58,439 nt of DNA from Ilumatobacter sp. (GCA_013002175.1 JABDKP010000026.1:1-58439), one strand, 5' to 3'. Positions 32,824 to 41,195 are shown, counted from the first letter of the stretch. Notes: a model not told the origin generated them from the letters alone. Numbers and translations: made by a program.

Positions 32824-35096
32824 TGTCGGCTCATCTCGGTTGCGGCCTCCGCCTCGAGGGCGTCGACGTCCTGCTTGCTGAGGAGTTGGATGACGACCTC
32901 GTGGAGCGTGCCGACGAACGGGAACGGCGCGTCGTACCGGTTCGAGACCGGCGAGCCGTGGTCGAAGCCGACACTCGGGCCGACCGAGGACATCATCCGC
33001 ATGAACAGCGGGAGGTCGACCGCGCCGGCGGGCCGACCATCGACCTCGACCGACATCGACCCGGCCATGCCGGCGCCACGGCGGAACTTCGCCACCAGCG
33101 TTGCATCGCCGGATGGAACCTCGACGTCGGATTCGAGGATCACGTGCTCGTCGAATGCGTTGTAGTCCACGACCAACCGGTCGTTCTGGACGAAGACGGA
33201 CACACCCGAGTTCTCGGTGCCAGTGGCATAGAGCACGCCGTCGTCGCCCGCCGCACGCGTGACTCGCGCCGTCAGGTCGAACGCCCGGCCGCCGATCGCA
33301 GCGGACGCCTGGCCCGGCATCGGTGACATCGGCGGTCGGTAGACGTAGCGCCGGTCGGGCGGGTGCGGCGAGTTCGGGCGGAAGTGGGCCCCGAACAGCT
33401 CGACCATCCGGTCGTCCAGTGGGAGCACGCCGTGGCGCTCGGCTTCCTGCCACCAGAGGTCGATCAGCTCGGCGAGCTTGTCGGGCTGCTGATCGGCGAG
33501 GTCGTTGCACTCGGACCAGTCGTCGGTGAGGTGGTACAGCTCCCACGGCTCGGTGTCGTAGTCGGCGCCCTGGGTGTGCTTGCACACCGCCTTCCACAAC
33601 GACGACCGGTCGCCGGCGACGAGCGCTCGGCTGCCCGCCATCTCGAAGTACTGCAACGTGTTCGCGGCCGGTGCAGCCGCGTCACCGAGGATGTCGGCGA
33701 ACGAGTGCCCGGTGACGGGGAGTTGGTCGATGCCGCGGTACTGATCGGGCGGCGCGATGCCGACGAGGTCGTAGATCGTCGGGACGATGTCGGCGACATT
33801 GACGAACTGGTCGCGCATCGTGCCCGCCTGCTCGGCAGCGATGCGGCCGGGCGCGTGGACGACCATCGGGACGTGGACGCCACCCTCGTGGGTGTTCTGC
33901 TTGTACCACTTGAACGGGGAGTTGCCGCACTGCGCCCACCCCCACGGGTAGTTGGTGTGGCTGTGCGGCCCGCCGATGTCGTCGATCTTGGCGATCGCCT
34001 CGTCCGGCGTCTCGAAGATCCCGTTGAAGAACTTCATCTCGTGCATCACGCCGAACGGACCGCCCTCCTGGGACGCGCCGTTGTCCGCCAGCACGATCAC
34101 GACGGTGTCGTCGAGGTGGCCCATGTCGCGCAAGCCGTCGACCAACCGGCCGATCTGGTCGTCGGTGTGATCGAGGAACGCCGCGAACGCCTCCTGCAGG
34201 CGGCACGCGAGCGCTTGCTGGTTGTCGGGAAGGTCGTCCCAGGCATCGACACCGGGGTTGCGCGGCGCGAGCTGCGTGCCCTCGGGGATGACGCCCAGTT
34301 CGAGCTGGCGTTCGAACCACCGTCGGCGCACGACGTCCCATCCCTCGTCGTACTTCCCGCGGTACTTCTCCAGGTAGGCCGCCGGCGCCTGGTGGGGTGC
34401 ATGCGTCGCCCCGAACGGCACGTAGGCGAAGAACGGACGGTCGGGACGGACCCCCTTCGAGTCGGAGACCATCTTCAGGAGCTGGTCGATGAGGTCCTCG
34501 GACACGTGGTAGCCGTCGTCGGGGCCGGCGGGTGGTTCGATCGGGTGGTTGTCACACACCAACTCGGGATGGAACTGGTCGGTCTCGCCCTCGAGGAAGC
34601 CGTAGAAGCGGTCGAAGCCGCGGGCGAGCGGCCACTGGTCGAACGGACCCGCGGCCGAGCACTGCTCCATCGGCGCAAGGTGCCACTTGCCGACACAGAA
34701 CGTCGCGTAGCCCTCCTCGCGCAGCACCTCGGCGACGGTTGCCGCGTGGTTGCTGATGTGACCGAGCTGGTTCGGGAAGCCGGTGCGGAAGTTCGACACG
34801 GCGCGCATCCCCACGGCGTGCTGCGAACGACCGGTCAGCAGCGACGCCCGGGTCGGCGAGCACAGCGGCGTCACGTGGAAGTTGGTGAACTGGACGCCGC
34901 CGGCGGCGAGCGCGTCGACGTTCGGCGTGTCGATGTCCGAGCCGTAGCAGCCGAACTGTGCGAACCCGGTGTCGTCGAGGAGTACGACGACGACGTTCGG
35001 GGCATCGGCACCGGGATGCGGTGGCTCGTCGAACCAGGCCGCGGAGTCGGCGACCGTGCGGCCGATCGTGCCGTCGAATCGGGATGGTCGGGTCAT
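32820..35096 (-). CDS. Type I sulfatase with C-terminal beta-sandwich (AtsD-like)
   Basis: 758 residues from ATG 35096, preceded by GGAGGAA six bases upstream. Metal site VVVVLLDDTGFAQFGCYGSD, formylglycine signature PLCSPTRASLLTGR near residue 80, KWHLAPME, SHTNYPWGW and a KWYKQNTHEGG loop place it with long actinobacterial arylsulfatases. The last ~160 residues (ATVLVAKFRRG-like, VEVDGRPAG) form an added beta-rich domain. No signal peptide, so it probably acts in the cytosol. Activity needs formylglycine conversion of the Cys by a maturase not seen in this window. It starts within the stop of the TetR gene. Confidence 0.9.
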   Translation of the reverse strand: MTRPSRFDGTIGRTVADSAAWFDEPPHPGADAPNVVVVLLDDTGFAQFGCYGSDIDTPNVDALAAGGVQFTNFHVTPLCSPTRASLLTGRSQHAVGMRAVSNFRTGFPNQLGHISNHAATVAEVLREEGYATFCVGKWHLAPMEQCSAAGPFDQWPLARGFDRFYGFLEGETDQFHPELVCDNHPIEPPAGPDDGYHVSEDLIDQLLKMVSDSKGVRPDRPFFAYVPFGATHAPHQAPAAYLEKYRGKYDEGWDVVRRRWFERQLELGVIPEGTQLAPRNPGVDAWDDLPDNQQALACRLQEAFAAFLDHTDDQIGRLVDGLRDMGHLDDTVVIVLADNGASQEGGPFGVMHEMKFFNGIFETPDEAIAKIDDIGGPHSHTNYPWGWAQCGNSPFKWYKQNTHEGGVHVPMVVHAPGRIAAEQAGTMRDQFVNVADIVPTIYDLVGIAPPDQYRGIDQLPVTGHSFADILGDAAAPAANTLQYFEMAGSRALVAGDRSSLWKAVCKHTQGADYDTEPWELYHLTDDWSECNDLADQQPDKLAELIDLWWQEAERHGVLPLDDRMVELFGAHFRPNSPHPPDRRYVYRPPMSPMPGQASAAIGGRAFDLTARVTRAAGDDGVLYATGTENSGVSVFVQNDRLVVDYNAFDEHVILESDVEVPSGDATLVAKFRRGAGMAGSMSVEVDGRPAGAVDLPLFMRMMSSVGPSVGFDHGSPVSNRYDAPFPFVGTLHEVVIQLLSKQDVDALEAEAATEMSRQ

Positions 35097-35743
35097 CGGG
35101 GTTCCTCCGTCGTGGGGGTCCGGTCGGCGAGCAGCGCCGCGATCGCGGCGGACCACGTCCGGGCGATCTGACGCGATGTACGACCGTGCGTGGCGCCCAT
35201 CACCTCGAACGCCTCCGGCGACGTCGTCGCATCGAGCAGCGCCACGAGGTTGGCCGCTCCTGCCGGTGTCAAGGCACGGACTTCGGGCTCGAACGCGTGC
35301 CGGGTCTGGTCCGCCAACCGCGAGCGCATCCGCCCCACACCGTCGGCCATCGGCTGATAGTCGAGGGCACGCTGGCGCGCGATGTGCATCAGCGGGCCCG
35401 CGGCGACGTACAACTCGATGCGGGCCTTCACCAGTTCGCTGATGCGGTCGGCACGGGGGTCGTGTGGGTCGACGGTCACCTGCAGGAGGTGCCGGTAGCG
35501 GTGCTGGAAGGTGTCGAACGCCTGCCGTTGCATGTCGGGCAGGCCGTCGAAGTTGCGGAAGATCGACGAGACGGACACGCCGGCCCGGGCGGCGACGTCC
35601 TCGACTGTCGGTGGCACCTTGCCGTCGTTGACGACATCGAAGACCGCGTCGATCACCGCGGCGCGGCTGCGCTCGCGCCGTGCCCGACGCCCGTCGGTCG
35701 GCGCATCGTCGACGGAGTCGATGGTCGAGTCATCGGTCGGCAT
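35093..35743 (-). CDS. TetR-family transcriptional regulator
   Basis: 216 residues from ATG 35743. The N-terminal helix-turn-helix is VEDVAARAGVSVSSIFRNFDG, in the TetR position and with the family's spacing; the rest is the variable ligand-binding helical part. It is the promoter-proximal gene of the seven-gene sulfatase/dehalogenase operon and overlaps the sulfatase start as ATGA, so it probably represses its own operon. The inducer is unknown; a halogenated or sulfated compound is a guess from context. The gap before the next gene (35744-35835) must hold the promoter. Confidence 0.87.
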   Translation of the reverse strand: MPTDDSTIDSVDDAPTDGRRARRERSRAAVIDAVFDVVNDGKVPPTVEDVAARAGVSVSSIFRNFDGLPDMQRQAFDTFQHRYRHLLQVTVDPHDPRADRISELVKARIELYVAAGPLMHIARQRALDYQPMADGVGRMRSRLADQTRHAFEPEVRALTPAGAANLVALLDATTSPEAFEVMGATHGRTSRQIARTWSAAIAALLADRTPTTEEPR

Positions 35744-35835
35744 GCGCTCACCGTAGCGAGGCATCCGCAACAACTGCGAGTCAGACTCCCAAAAACCTGT
35801 TTGGTCTGCTCAGGCGCCGGACGGCGCGGCCGCGA

Positions 35836-36627
35836 TCAGCGCTGGACAGCGAGCGCCGGCTCGAAGAGCGACCGCTCGACACCGCCGCCGGTCCACTCGG
35901 GGCGGATCCGCCGCAACCGTTCGGTGGCGAGGAACTCGCGCCGCAGTTCAGCGCCCATGACCTCGTACGGCGACGTCTGCGAGGCGTGGATGGCAATGGC
36001 CTGCTCGCGCACGTCGAGCAGGTCGGAGGTGTCGATGACCGTGGTGATGTCGGCGTTGGGCGTGCCGAGCTCGCCGAGCGCGAGGTGCGCCGCATCGGGC
36101 TGCTTCGCCTGCAACTCGCAAACCCACTGACGCATCAACTGCTGGGGCAGACAGTGGAGGTAGAAGCGCTCGGTCCGCCACCGTGACCAGCGCACGGCGA
36201 AGTCGGTCGCGTCGCGGATCTGAGCGTGGTCGCGATGGCCGTCGCTGCCGTCGAGGGTGACGACGACGTGCGGGCGGAAGTCCTCGATGATGCCGATCAG
36301 ATCGACGGTGACGTCCTCGACATCGGCCGCGGCGAGGGTGCCCGGCGCCGGCTCGCCATCCATCCCCGAATCGGTGTACCCGAGTAGCCGGACCCGGTCG
36401 ACGCCGAGCAGTGCTGCGGCCTCGCGGAGCTCGACCTCGCGGACGACGGCGAGGTCGACGTCGAGCTGGGTCCCGGGTGCCGGTGAGCCGGCCTCGCCGC
36501 GGGTGGCGCAGACGACCATCGTCTGGACGCCGTGCGCTGCGGCGTGCGCGAGGAGCGACCCGCATCCGAATGTCTCGTCATCCGGGTGCGCCACGGTGAC
36601 CAGCATCCGTGTCGTCTCTGACTGCAT
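35836..36627 (-). CDS. PIG-L (LmbE) family deacetylase
   Basis: 263 residues from ATG 36627 with GGGAGGAA four bases upstream. The zinc site is AHPDDETFGCGSLLAHAAAHG near residue 15 and the third ligand is in GHRDHAQIRD. The family removes N-acetyl groups from sugars, including the mycothiol precursor (MshB) and its conjugates (Mca); this one lacks enough specific residues to choose. It diverges from the PadR gene across a 119-base gap with two inverted repeats, which suggests that PadR controls it. Confidence 0.85.
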   Translation of the reverse strand: MQSETTRMLVTVAHPDDETFGCGSLLAHAAAHGVQTMVVCATRGEAGSPAPGTQLDVDLAVVREVELREAAALLGVDRVRLLGYTDSGMDGEPAPGTLAAADVEDVTVDLIGIIEDFRPHVVVTLDGSDGHRDHAQIRDATDFAVRWSRWRTERFYLHCLPQQLMRQWVCELQAKQPDAAHLALGELGTPNADITTVIDTSDLLDVREQAIAIHASQTSPYEVMGAELRREFLATERLRRIRPEWTGGGVERSLFEPALAVQR

Positions 36628-36715
36628 CCATTCCTCCCGCAGTGTCGGGTGGCCACGCTCGCAACCGGCGTCCAGGCGCGTCCGCTGTCGGCGTGGCATC
36701 TGCGTCAGCTTAGGC

Positions 36716-36740
36716 ACTGCCATTGGCAGTATGTCAACAT
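36716..36740. promoter_or_regulatory. Candidate PadR operator in a divergent promoter region
   Basis: Two inverted repeats lie side by side ahead of the PadR start: ACTGCC-ATT-GGCAGT (36716-36730) and ATGT-CA-ACAT (36731-36740). ATGT/ACAT half-sites are usual for PadR repressors. The location between PIG-L and PadR fits autoregulation and control of the deacetylase gene. Confidence 0.5.
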
Positions 36741-36746
36741 TATCCG

Positions 36747-37343
36747 GTGAGCGCACTCAGTGGGACAGGCTATGCCGTGATCGGCCTGCTGTCGGTGCGG
36801 TCGTGGAGCACGTACGAACTCGCCCAGCAGGTGCAGCGCAGCCTCGGCTGGTTCTGGCCCCGCACGGAGCGCAAGATCTACGACGAGGCCCGGCGGCTCG
36901 TCGAGCGGGGGTACGCCTCGTCGGCCAATGAGATGGTCGGGCGGCGACGGCGCACGATGTACAGCATCACGCCTGCCGGCCGTACCGCCCTCGCCGAATG
37001 GCTCGGCGCGGATTCGGCACCGATGAAGCTGGAGTCCGAAGCCCTCGTCCGGGTGTTCTTCGCCGACGGTGGATCGCTCGACGACCTGCTCGCCACGCTC
37101 GAGGGGATGCGCGCCGAGGCCGAGGAGAAACTCACGGTGCTGTGGGGCATGGCTGAAGCCCTCGACGAGCCGGCCTACGAGTTCTCCCGCCGACTTCAGA
37201 TCAACGCGCTCGGACTGCGCTTTCAACTGGACCACCACCGGATGGTCGCGGAGTGGGCGACGTGGGCATACGAGCAGGCCGCAGGGTGGAACTCGACGAT
37301 CGATCTCGGCGGCTGGGACTGGCGCAACGCGCTGCGTTCCTGA
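36747..37343 (+). CDS. PadR-family transcriptional regulator
   Basis: 198 residues from GTG 36747; an in-frame TTG at 36723 would add eight residues. The winged helix is YAVIGLLSVRSWSTYELAQQ, then WPRTERKIYDEARRLVERGY and MYSITPAGRTALAEWL. A long C-terminal helical Vir-type part with EEKLTVLWGMAEAL serves for dimerisation. Such regulators respond to phenolic acids or other small ligands; the ligand here is unknown. It ends just before palindrome copy 3 and is convergent with the cyclase gene. Confidence 0.85.
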   Translation: MSALSGTGYAVIGLLSVRSWSTYELAQQVQRSLGWFWPRTERKIYDEARRLVERGYASSANEMVGRRRRTMYSITPAGRTALAEWLGADSAPMKLESEALVRVFFADGGSLDDLLATLEGMRAEAEEKLTVLWGMAEALDEPAYEFSRRLQINALGLRFQLDHHRMVAEWATWAYEQAAGWNSTIDLGGWDWRNALRS

Positions 37344-37375
37344 CGCTCGTCCGTCCCGCCGATGCAGCTCCCGAT

Positions 37376-37418
37376 CGCGTGAGGATGTTGCGCACGTGGT
37401 GCGCAATGACCTCACGCG
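37376..37418. repeat. Two-stem palindrome CGCGTGAGG...CCTCACGCG, copy 3
   Basis: Outer arms CGCGTGAGG (37376-37384) and CCTCACGCG (37110+300 form, at 37410-37418), inner TTGCGCA/TGCGCAA (37388-37394/37400-37406). It lies between convergent genes. On the minus strand it gives the cyclase gene its end AAC GCG TGA, the same Asn-Ala-stop as copy 1. One outer arm has the variant ATCGCG instead of AACGCG. Confidence 0.85.
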
Positions 37419-38569
37419 TTGGTCGTGGTCCAGGCGGGGCCGGGGCGGAGGCGGTACACCCGGACGTCGCCGATGTGGCGCAGCCGACGTTCGCCGAGGC
37501 TGCGCAGTGAGAACCGCGGGTCCGCCGCAATCGCGTCACGCAGGCTCTGGCTGACGTTGACCGCACCGGCCCGTCCGATCGTGCCGAGCCGGCTGGCGAC
37601 GTTGACGACCGGGCCGTAGAGATCGCCGTCACGCGCGAGCGCGGGCCCGCTCGCCATCCCGATCCGCAGCCCGCCCATCTGCTCGTCGCGGGCGACGGCC
37701 TCGGACAATTCCAGCGCCACGAGCCCGGCCTGCACCGGACCGACGACCGCGAACATCGCCGCGTCGCCGATCATCTTCACGATCCGCCCGCCCTGTCCGA
37801 CGACGACGGCATTGACCAGTCGGTCGAAGCGGCCGACCAACTCGTTGAGTTCGTGGTCGTCGAGTTGCAGGCTCAGCTCGGTGAAGCGGACGAGGTCGGC
37901 GAATCCGACGACCTGCGTCTCACCGCCTTCGGAGTCCGCGAGCACCACCCGCCGGCGCGCGGCGGCACGGAGGTGGCGGCGGAACGAGTAGTCGATGACA
38001 TCGGTCATGAACGGCAGCAGGTCGCCCGCACGAACCGCCAGTGAACCCGCGTCGTATTCCGCGATCGCTGATGCGTCGCCGCCCGCGGCGATCTCGCGAC
38101 GTTGTCCGGCACGGTCCGCTCCGGCGTCCATCACTGCGGTGGCGACCTGGGCCATCGACAGGCCGACGACCCGCGCCACCTGGAGTGCGACGTCGTGGTT
38201 GACGATGCCGCTCGCCGTGAGTTCCACGAGCGACTTCAGAATCGCGACGTCACGCTTGTTGAACGAGCGTTCGCCGTCGACGGCGTCGACGAAGCCGAGG
38301 GCGCGCCAGAAGGCCTGGATGACCGCAACGTCGGCGTCGACCTTGTCGGCGAGTTCCTCGAGCGTGAACTTGCCCCGCTCGGGCAGGACGACGGCGTCGA
38401 TCGCCAGGAGTTCATCGGTCCCCGCCCGCTCCGCTTCCTCGATCGCCTCGGCGGACAGCCCGAGCCCGTTCAGCACGTCGCGCACGGTGCGCGGCTTTCG
38501 ACGACGGATCACGGCCACCCGGACGAGCGTACGGCGCTGCCCCGCATCGGAGGCAGCGAGCGCCTTCAC
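37412..38569 (-). CDS. Class III adenylate/guanylate cyclase with N-terminal regulatory domain
   Basis: 385 residues. The C-terminal half is a class III cyclase domain: metal-binding Asp in VVGFADLVRFT, second metal Asp in VKMIGDAAMF, and the transition-state stretch VVNVASRLG. The N-terminal ~190 residues have ERGKFTLEELADKVD and GFVDAVDGERSFNKRDVAILK, resembling the helix-turn-helix-like regulatory domain common to actinobacterial soluble cyclases. No membrane segment. It probably makes cAMP, but substrate choice is not certain. The last residues and stop come from palindrome copy 3. Upstream is the 38631 inverted repeat. Confidence 0.88.
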   Translation of the reverse strand: MKALAASDAGQRRTLVRVAVIRRRKPRTVRDVLNGLGLSAEAIEEAERAGTDELLAIDAVVLPERGKFTLEELADKVDADVAVIQAFWRALGFVDAVDGERSFNKRDVAILKSLVELTASGIVNHDVALQVARVVGLSMAQVATAVMDAGADRAGQRREIAAGGDASAIAEYDAGSLAVRAGDLLPFMTDVIDYSFRRHLRAAARRRVVLADSEGGETQVVGFADLVRFTELSLQLDDHELNELVGRFDRLVNAVVVGQGGRIVKMIGDAAMFAVVGPVQAGLVALELSEAVARDEQMGGLRIGMASGPALARDGDLYGPVVNVASRLGTIGRAGAVNVSQSLRDAIAADPRFSLRSLGERRLRHIGDVRVYRLRPGPAWTTTNA

Positions 38570-38630
38570 CAGGGCGAAGGTGACCTAAGTCCCTAACCGT
38601 CGACGGCGATCAGGCAGATGATGGTGACGA

Positions 38631-38652
38631 GTTCGTGAAACGAATCACGAAC
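38631..38652. promoter_or_regulatory. Perfect inverted repeat GTTCGTGA-N6-TCACGAAC, candidate operator
   Basis: An 8-bp perfect inverted repeat (38631-38638 and 38645-38652) with a 6-base spacer lies between the divergent cyclase gene and the membrane-protein gene, 28 bases before that gene's start. The GTGA/TCAC half-sites with a 6-base spacer recall CRP/FNR-type sites, interesting beside a cyclase gene, but this is only a visual match. Confidence 0.5.
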
Positions 38653-38679
38653 GATAGAACTCTCGGAAAGGGGGTTGTC

Positions 38680-39462
38680 ATGTTGAAGAAGCCACTCGGA
38701 ATGCTGGGCGTGTTCCTGATCGTCGTCGGCCTTGGATACTTCGTCGGCGCAGGGGTTGCATACAGCAAGGTGCAGAGCGGGTACGGCTCGCTCCAGGCCT
38801 TCAGCGAAGCCCAGAACGTCACGCTGAACTACAACGAGGACGGCCAGCTGGTCGACCGGGGTACCGTCGAAGGTGCCCAGGCGATCATGTCGTTGCTCGA
38901 AAATGACTGGAACTTCCCGGTCGTCGATTCGGATCTCGATCCGAACGACCCACTGGTCAACAGCGCCAGCGAGTACATGTTCCAGATGGCGACGATCGTC
39001 TTCCACGTGTTGCACGGTGAACAGGCCGTGACGCTGACCGCTGATGACATCGCGGCCGGTATCGCGTCGGAGAAGCTCGCCGCCGACGGCACCTATGAAG
39101 GTGTGGTCGAGGCCTACCAGGGTCAAGTGCTCGAGCCCGGAACGTACATGGTCCCGGTCGACGGCCGCTACTGGACCGGCTTCGCCCGGACCGACATCCT
39201 CGACGGGCCCGCCCGTGAGGGTGCCTGGAGCGGAACCGCCCACGCACTGGTCGGTGAGCTGGGTGTCGGTGCGGCAACGCACAGCACGCTGCAGCTCGCT
39301 CTCGGAGTCGCCGCCCTGCTCGCCGGGCTGGGCGTCGTCTGCACCGCAATGGGTGTGGCGTTCATCTGGCACACCAAGAAGGACGGCGAGGTCTCCGCAC
39401 CGGACAGGATCCCCGAAGCGATGCTTCAGGACCGCCCCGACGTGGCGACCGAGAACGTCTGA
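38680..39462 (+). CDS. Membrane protein with two terminal membrane helices
   Basis: 260 residues from ATG 38680, behind GAAAGGGGG. An N-terminal membrane helix (GMLGVFLIVVGLGYFVGAGV, about 7-26) and a C-terminal one (QLALGVAALLAGLGVVCTAM, about 205-228) enclose a ~175-residue loop, probably extracytoplasmic, with acidic helices. The family is not known to me. A Lys-rich C-terminus (HTKKDGEVS) points into the cytosol. It is preceded by the GTTCGTGA inverted repeat, which may regulate it. Confidence 0.75.
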   Translation: MLKKPLGMLGVFLIVVGLGYFVGAGVAYSKVQSGYGSLQAFSEAQNVTLNYNEDGQLVDRGTVEGAQAIMSLLENDWNFPVVDSDLDPNDPLVNSASEYMFQMATIVFHVLHGEQAVTLTADDIAAGIASEKLAADGTYEGVVEAYQGQVLEPGTYMVPVDGRYWTGFARTDILDGPAREGAWSGTAHALVGELGVGAATHSTLQLALGVAALLAGLGVVCTAMGVAFIWHTKKDGEVSAPDRIPEAMLQDRPDVATENV

Positions 39463-39604
39463 CCCCCGGTTGGTCGGCCTCGACCCCCGACCCACCTTCC
39501 GCATCGGGCCCCTCTCCGGAGGGGCCCGGTGCGCGTCCGGGCCGAGTGCGAAACTTTGTGGAACGCGCCGAGTTGCCGAACCCTTCGGCCACCATGATGT
39601 GGCG

Positions 39605-40414
39605 GTGATCGACCGACGCCGCTCCGCTGCCGCCGCCCTCGCGGTGGTCGTGATGCTGCTCGCGGCATGCGGCGAGACGGCGACGCCTGCGGCCGACACA
39701 GCAGGCGTGACTCCCGCGCCGGAACCGACATCGACCGATGCCGCGGTGGCCGAGCCCGCCGCCGACCCGTCTGCCGATACCGCTTCGCAACCGGCGGTGA
39801 CCGAGCCGGTCGTTGCCGAGCCGGACGTGACCGACCCCGCAGTGACCGCAGCCGCAGCAACTGACCCTCCGGTGACACCCGCGTCGACCGACCCCCCGGT
39901 GACCGAGCCGGCGGTGACCGAGCCACCGCCGGCTCCACCGGCGGCCGTCATCGGCGGGCGAGAGTTGGCGGAGGCGCTCGCGGCACCCTCGGACATCGCG
40001 ACGAACGTGCTGCCCGATCTCGTCGTCGACGACGTGCGGCGCGAGACCAGGGTCAACCTGCGCAACGTCTTCCCGGCCGACCGGCCCGTGCTGATCTGGA
40101 TGTGGGCACCGCATTGACCGACGTGCCGTCGGGAGGCTCCCGACGTCGAGCAGTTCGCTCGTGATCATCTCCAGGAGGTCGAAGTGATCGGCCTCGGCAC
40201 GCAGGACAGCCTCGGGCAGGCCGAGGACTTCGTCGAGAAGTACGGCACCGAGTCGTTCACGATGCTGTGGGACGGCTCGTACCAGTCGTGGCAGGTGCTC
40301 GGCGTGTCCGGCCAACCGGCGGCGATCCTGTTCCAGTCGGACGGCACGCCGATCACCGGCTGGTACGGCGCGTTCCCCGAGACCGACGTCCTCGAACTCT
40401 CCGCCGCCACCTGA
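39605..40414 (+). CDS. Probable selenoprotein: TlpA/thioredoxin-like lipoprotein with UxxC active site
   Basis: 269 residues if TGA 40115-40117 is read as selenocysteine (residue 171). GTG 39605 starts a lipoprotein signal VVVMLLAACGET (Cys near 22), then a ~95-residue Thr/Pro/Glu-rich linker of PAVTEP-type repeats, then a thioredoxin fold. The strand before the site is PVLIWMWAPH, the site is U-Pro-Thr-Cys, and the same frame runs on through RREAPDVEQF, a cis-Pro loop SGQPAAIL and to a stop at 40412-40414. The TGA stands exactly at the first Cys of a CxxC, and a stem-loop follows. It is probably a membrane-anchored thiol-disulfide reductase. If not selenocysteine, the gene would be a truncated pseudogene; the intact 100-residue extension argues against that. 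Confidence 0.83.
40118..40150 (+). promoter_or_regulatory. Candidate bacterial SECIS hairpin after TGA of the TlpA-like gene
   Basis: Right after the TGA, CGTCGGGA (40127-40134) and TCCCGACG (40138-40145) form a perfect 8-bp stem with loop GGC. The loop guanines lie about 18-19 bases after the TGA, in the range of known bacterial SECIS elements, which have a conserved G in the apical loop. It is inside the coding sequence, as such elements are in bacteria. Confidence 0.65.
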
Positions 40415-40435
40415 CCGGCGCGCGAGACTGCGGGC

Positions 40436-40945
40436 ATGGGTTCCGGTGTCGATGTGGTCGATCAGCGGCGAGTGGTCGTCGCGGCGCTCCCGCTGACGCC
40501 GGCCGCCCGGGCCCGGCTGGGGTCACAGCTCACCGGCGCCCGCGTCGTCGACATCCGTGAGCAGGTCGAGCGCGCTGATCTCGTGCTCGCGCCGTCGTGC
40601 AGCCCGCAGACGATACGCGCCTTGAAGGAGGCGTACCCGGACGCCCGTCTGGTCGTCGTCGAGATCGAGGACTGGGAGTTCGACATCGATCTCCCCGGCC
40701 CGGTGAAGCGGCTGTTCGCCGCCGGCGCGGACGGCTACGTCACCGTCGACAGCATCGCCGAGCTCGCGGCGCACCTCGCGCCGAGCCGAGCCGCCACCGA
40801 TCTTCCGGACGCCGCCCACGCCGAGTTGTCGGCGCTGCCGGGCACGTCGCTCGACGAGATCATCATGTCGACGCTGGCTGACCGCATCCGCAGCGACCAT
40901 CCGTCGGCGCGACGCAAACGTTCGGGGACGCGCGATGGGAGTTGA
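40436..40945 (+). CDS. Hypothetical protein, Rossmann-like N-terminal half
   Basis: 169 residues from ATG 40436, 21 bases after the TlpA-like gene. VVVAALPLTPAARARLGS, ADLVLAPSCSPQTIRAL and ARLVVVEIEDWEF suggest a small alternating alpha/beta domain like a response-regulator receiver, but no clear phospho-acceptor site is seen. The last ~50 residues are charged and helical. I do not recognise the family. Close spacing suggests co-transcription with the selenoprotein gene. Confidence 0.6.
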   Translation: MGSGVDVVDQRRVVVAALPLTPAARARLGSQLTGARVVDIREQVERADLVLAPSCSPQTIRALKEAYPDARLVVVEIEDWEFDIDLPGPVKRLFAAGADGYVTVDSIAELAAHLAPSRAATDLPDAAHAELSALPGTSLDEIIMSTLADRIRSDHPSARRKRSGTRDGS

Positions 40946-41195
40946 CGGCTTCGACGCGGCCTCACCGCCGTGCTTTCCAAGGCGGCGACTTCCTTCGTTC
41001 GCCAGCAGGGTGGAAGCGTCGTGGAGGTCCAGCGTCGTGCGCCGCACAAGCCGATGATGAGACGCTCCGTCACCGGCCCGTCGGACTGAGCCGTCGGCGA
41101 CGCCCCCACCCACCGTTCACCCGCCCGAGGTCGGGTTGCCTCGCAGCGATTCAGCTCGTGGCAAGGACCTGGTGTCGGGAGTGGGCGCGTCGCGG
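40946..41195. other. Intergenic stretch with no recognised gene
   Basis: About 250 bases between a plus-strand gene end and the minus-strand dodecin gene. No RNA gene, repeat or convincing reading frame was seen in it. Confidence 0.5.

Noticed and set aside
39605-40414. Frameshift or pseudogene explanation of the TGA in the TlpA-like gene
   Set aside because: The frame is the same on both sides, the downstream fold is complete, and the TGA falls exactly at the first redox Cys. A second gene in the window behaves the same way.
40523-41113. A minus-strand frame across 40523-41113
   Set aside because: It overlaps the plus-strand hypothetical gene and has the Arg/Gly/Val composition of a complement frame, with no start or domain support.
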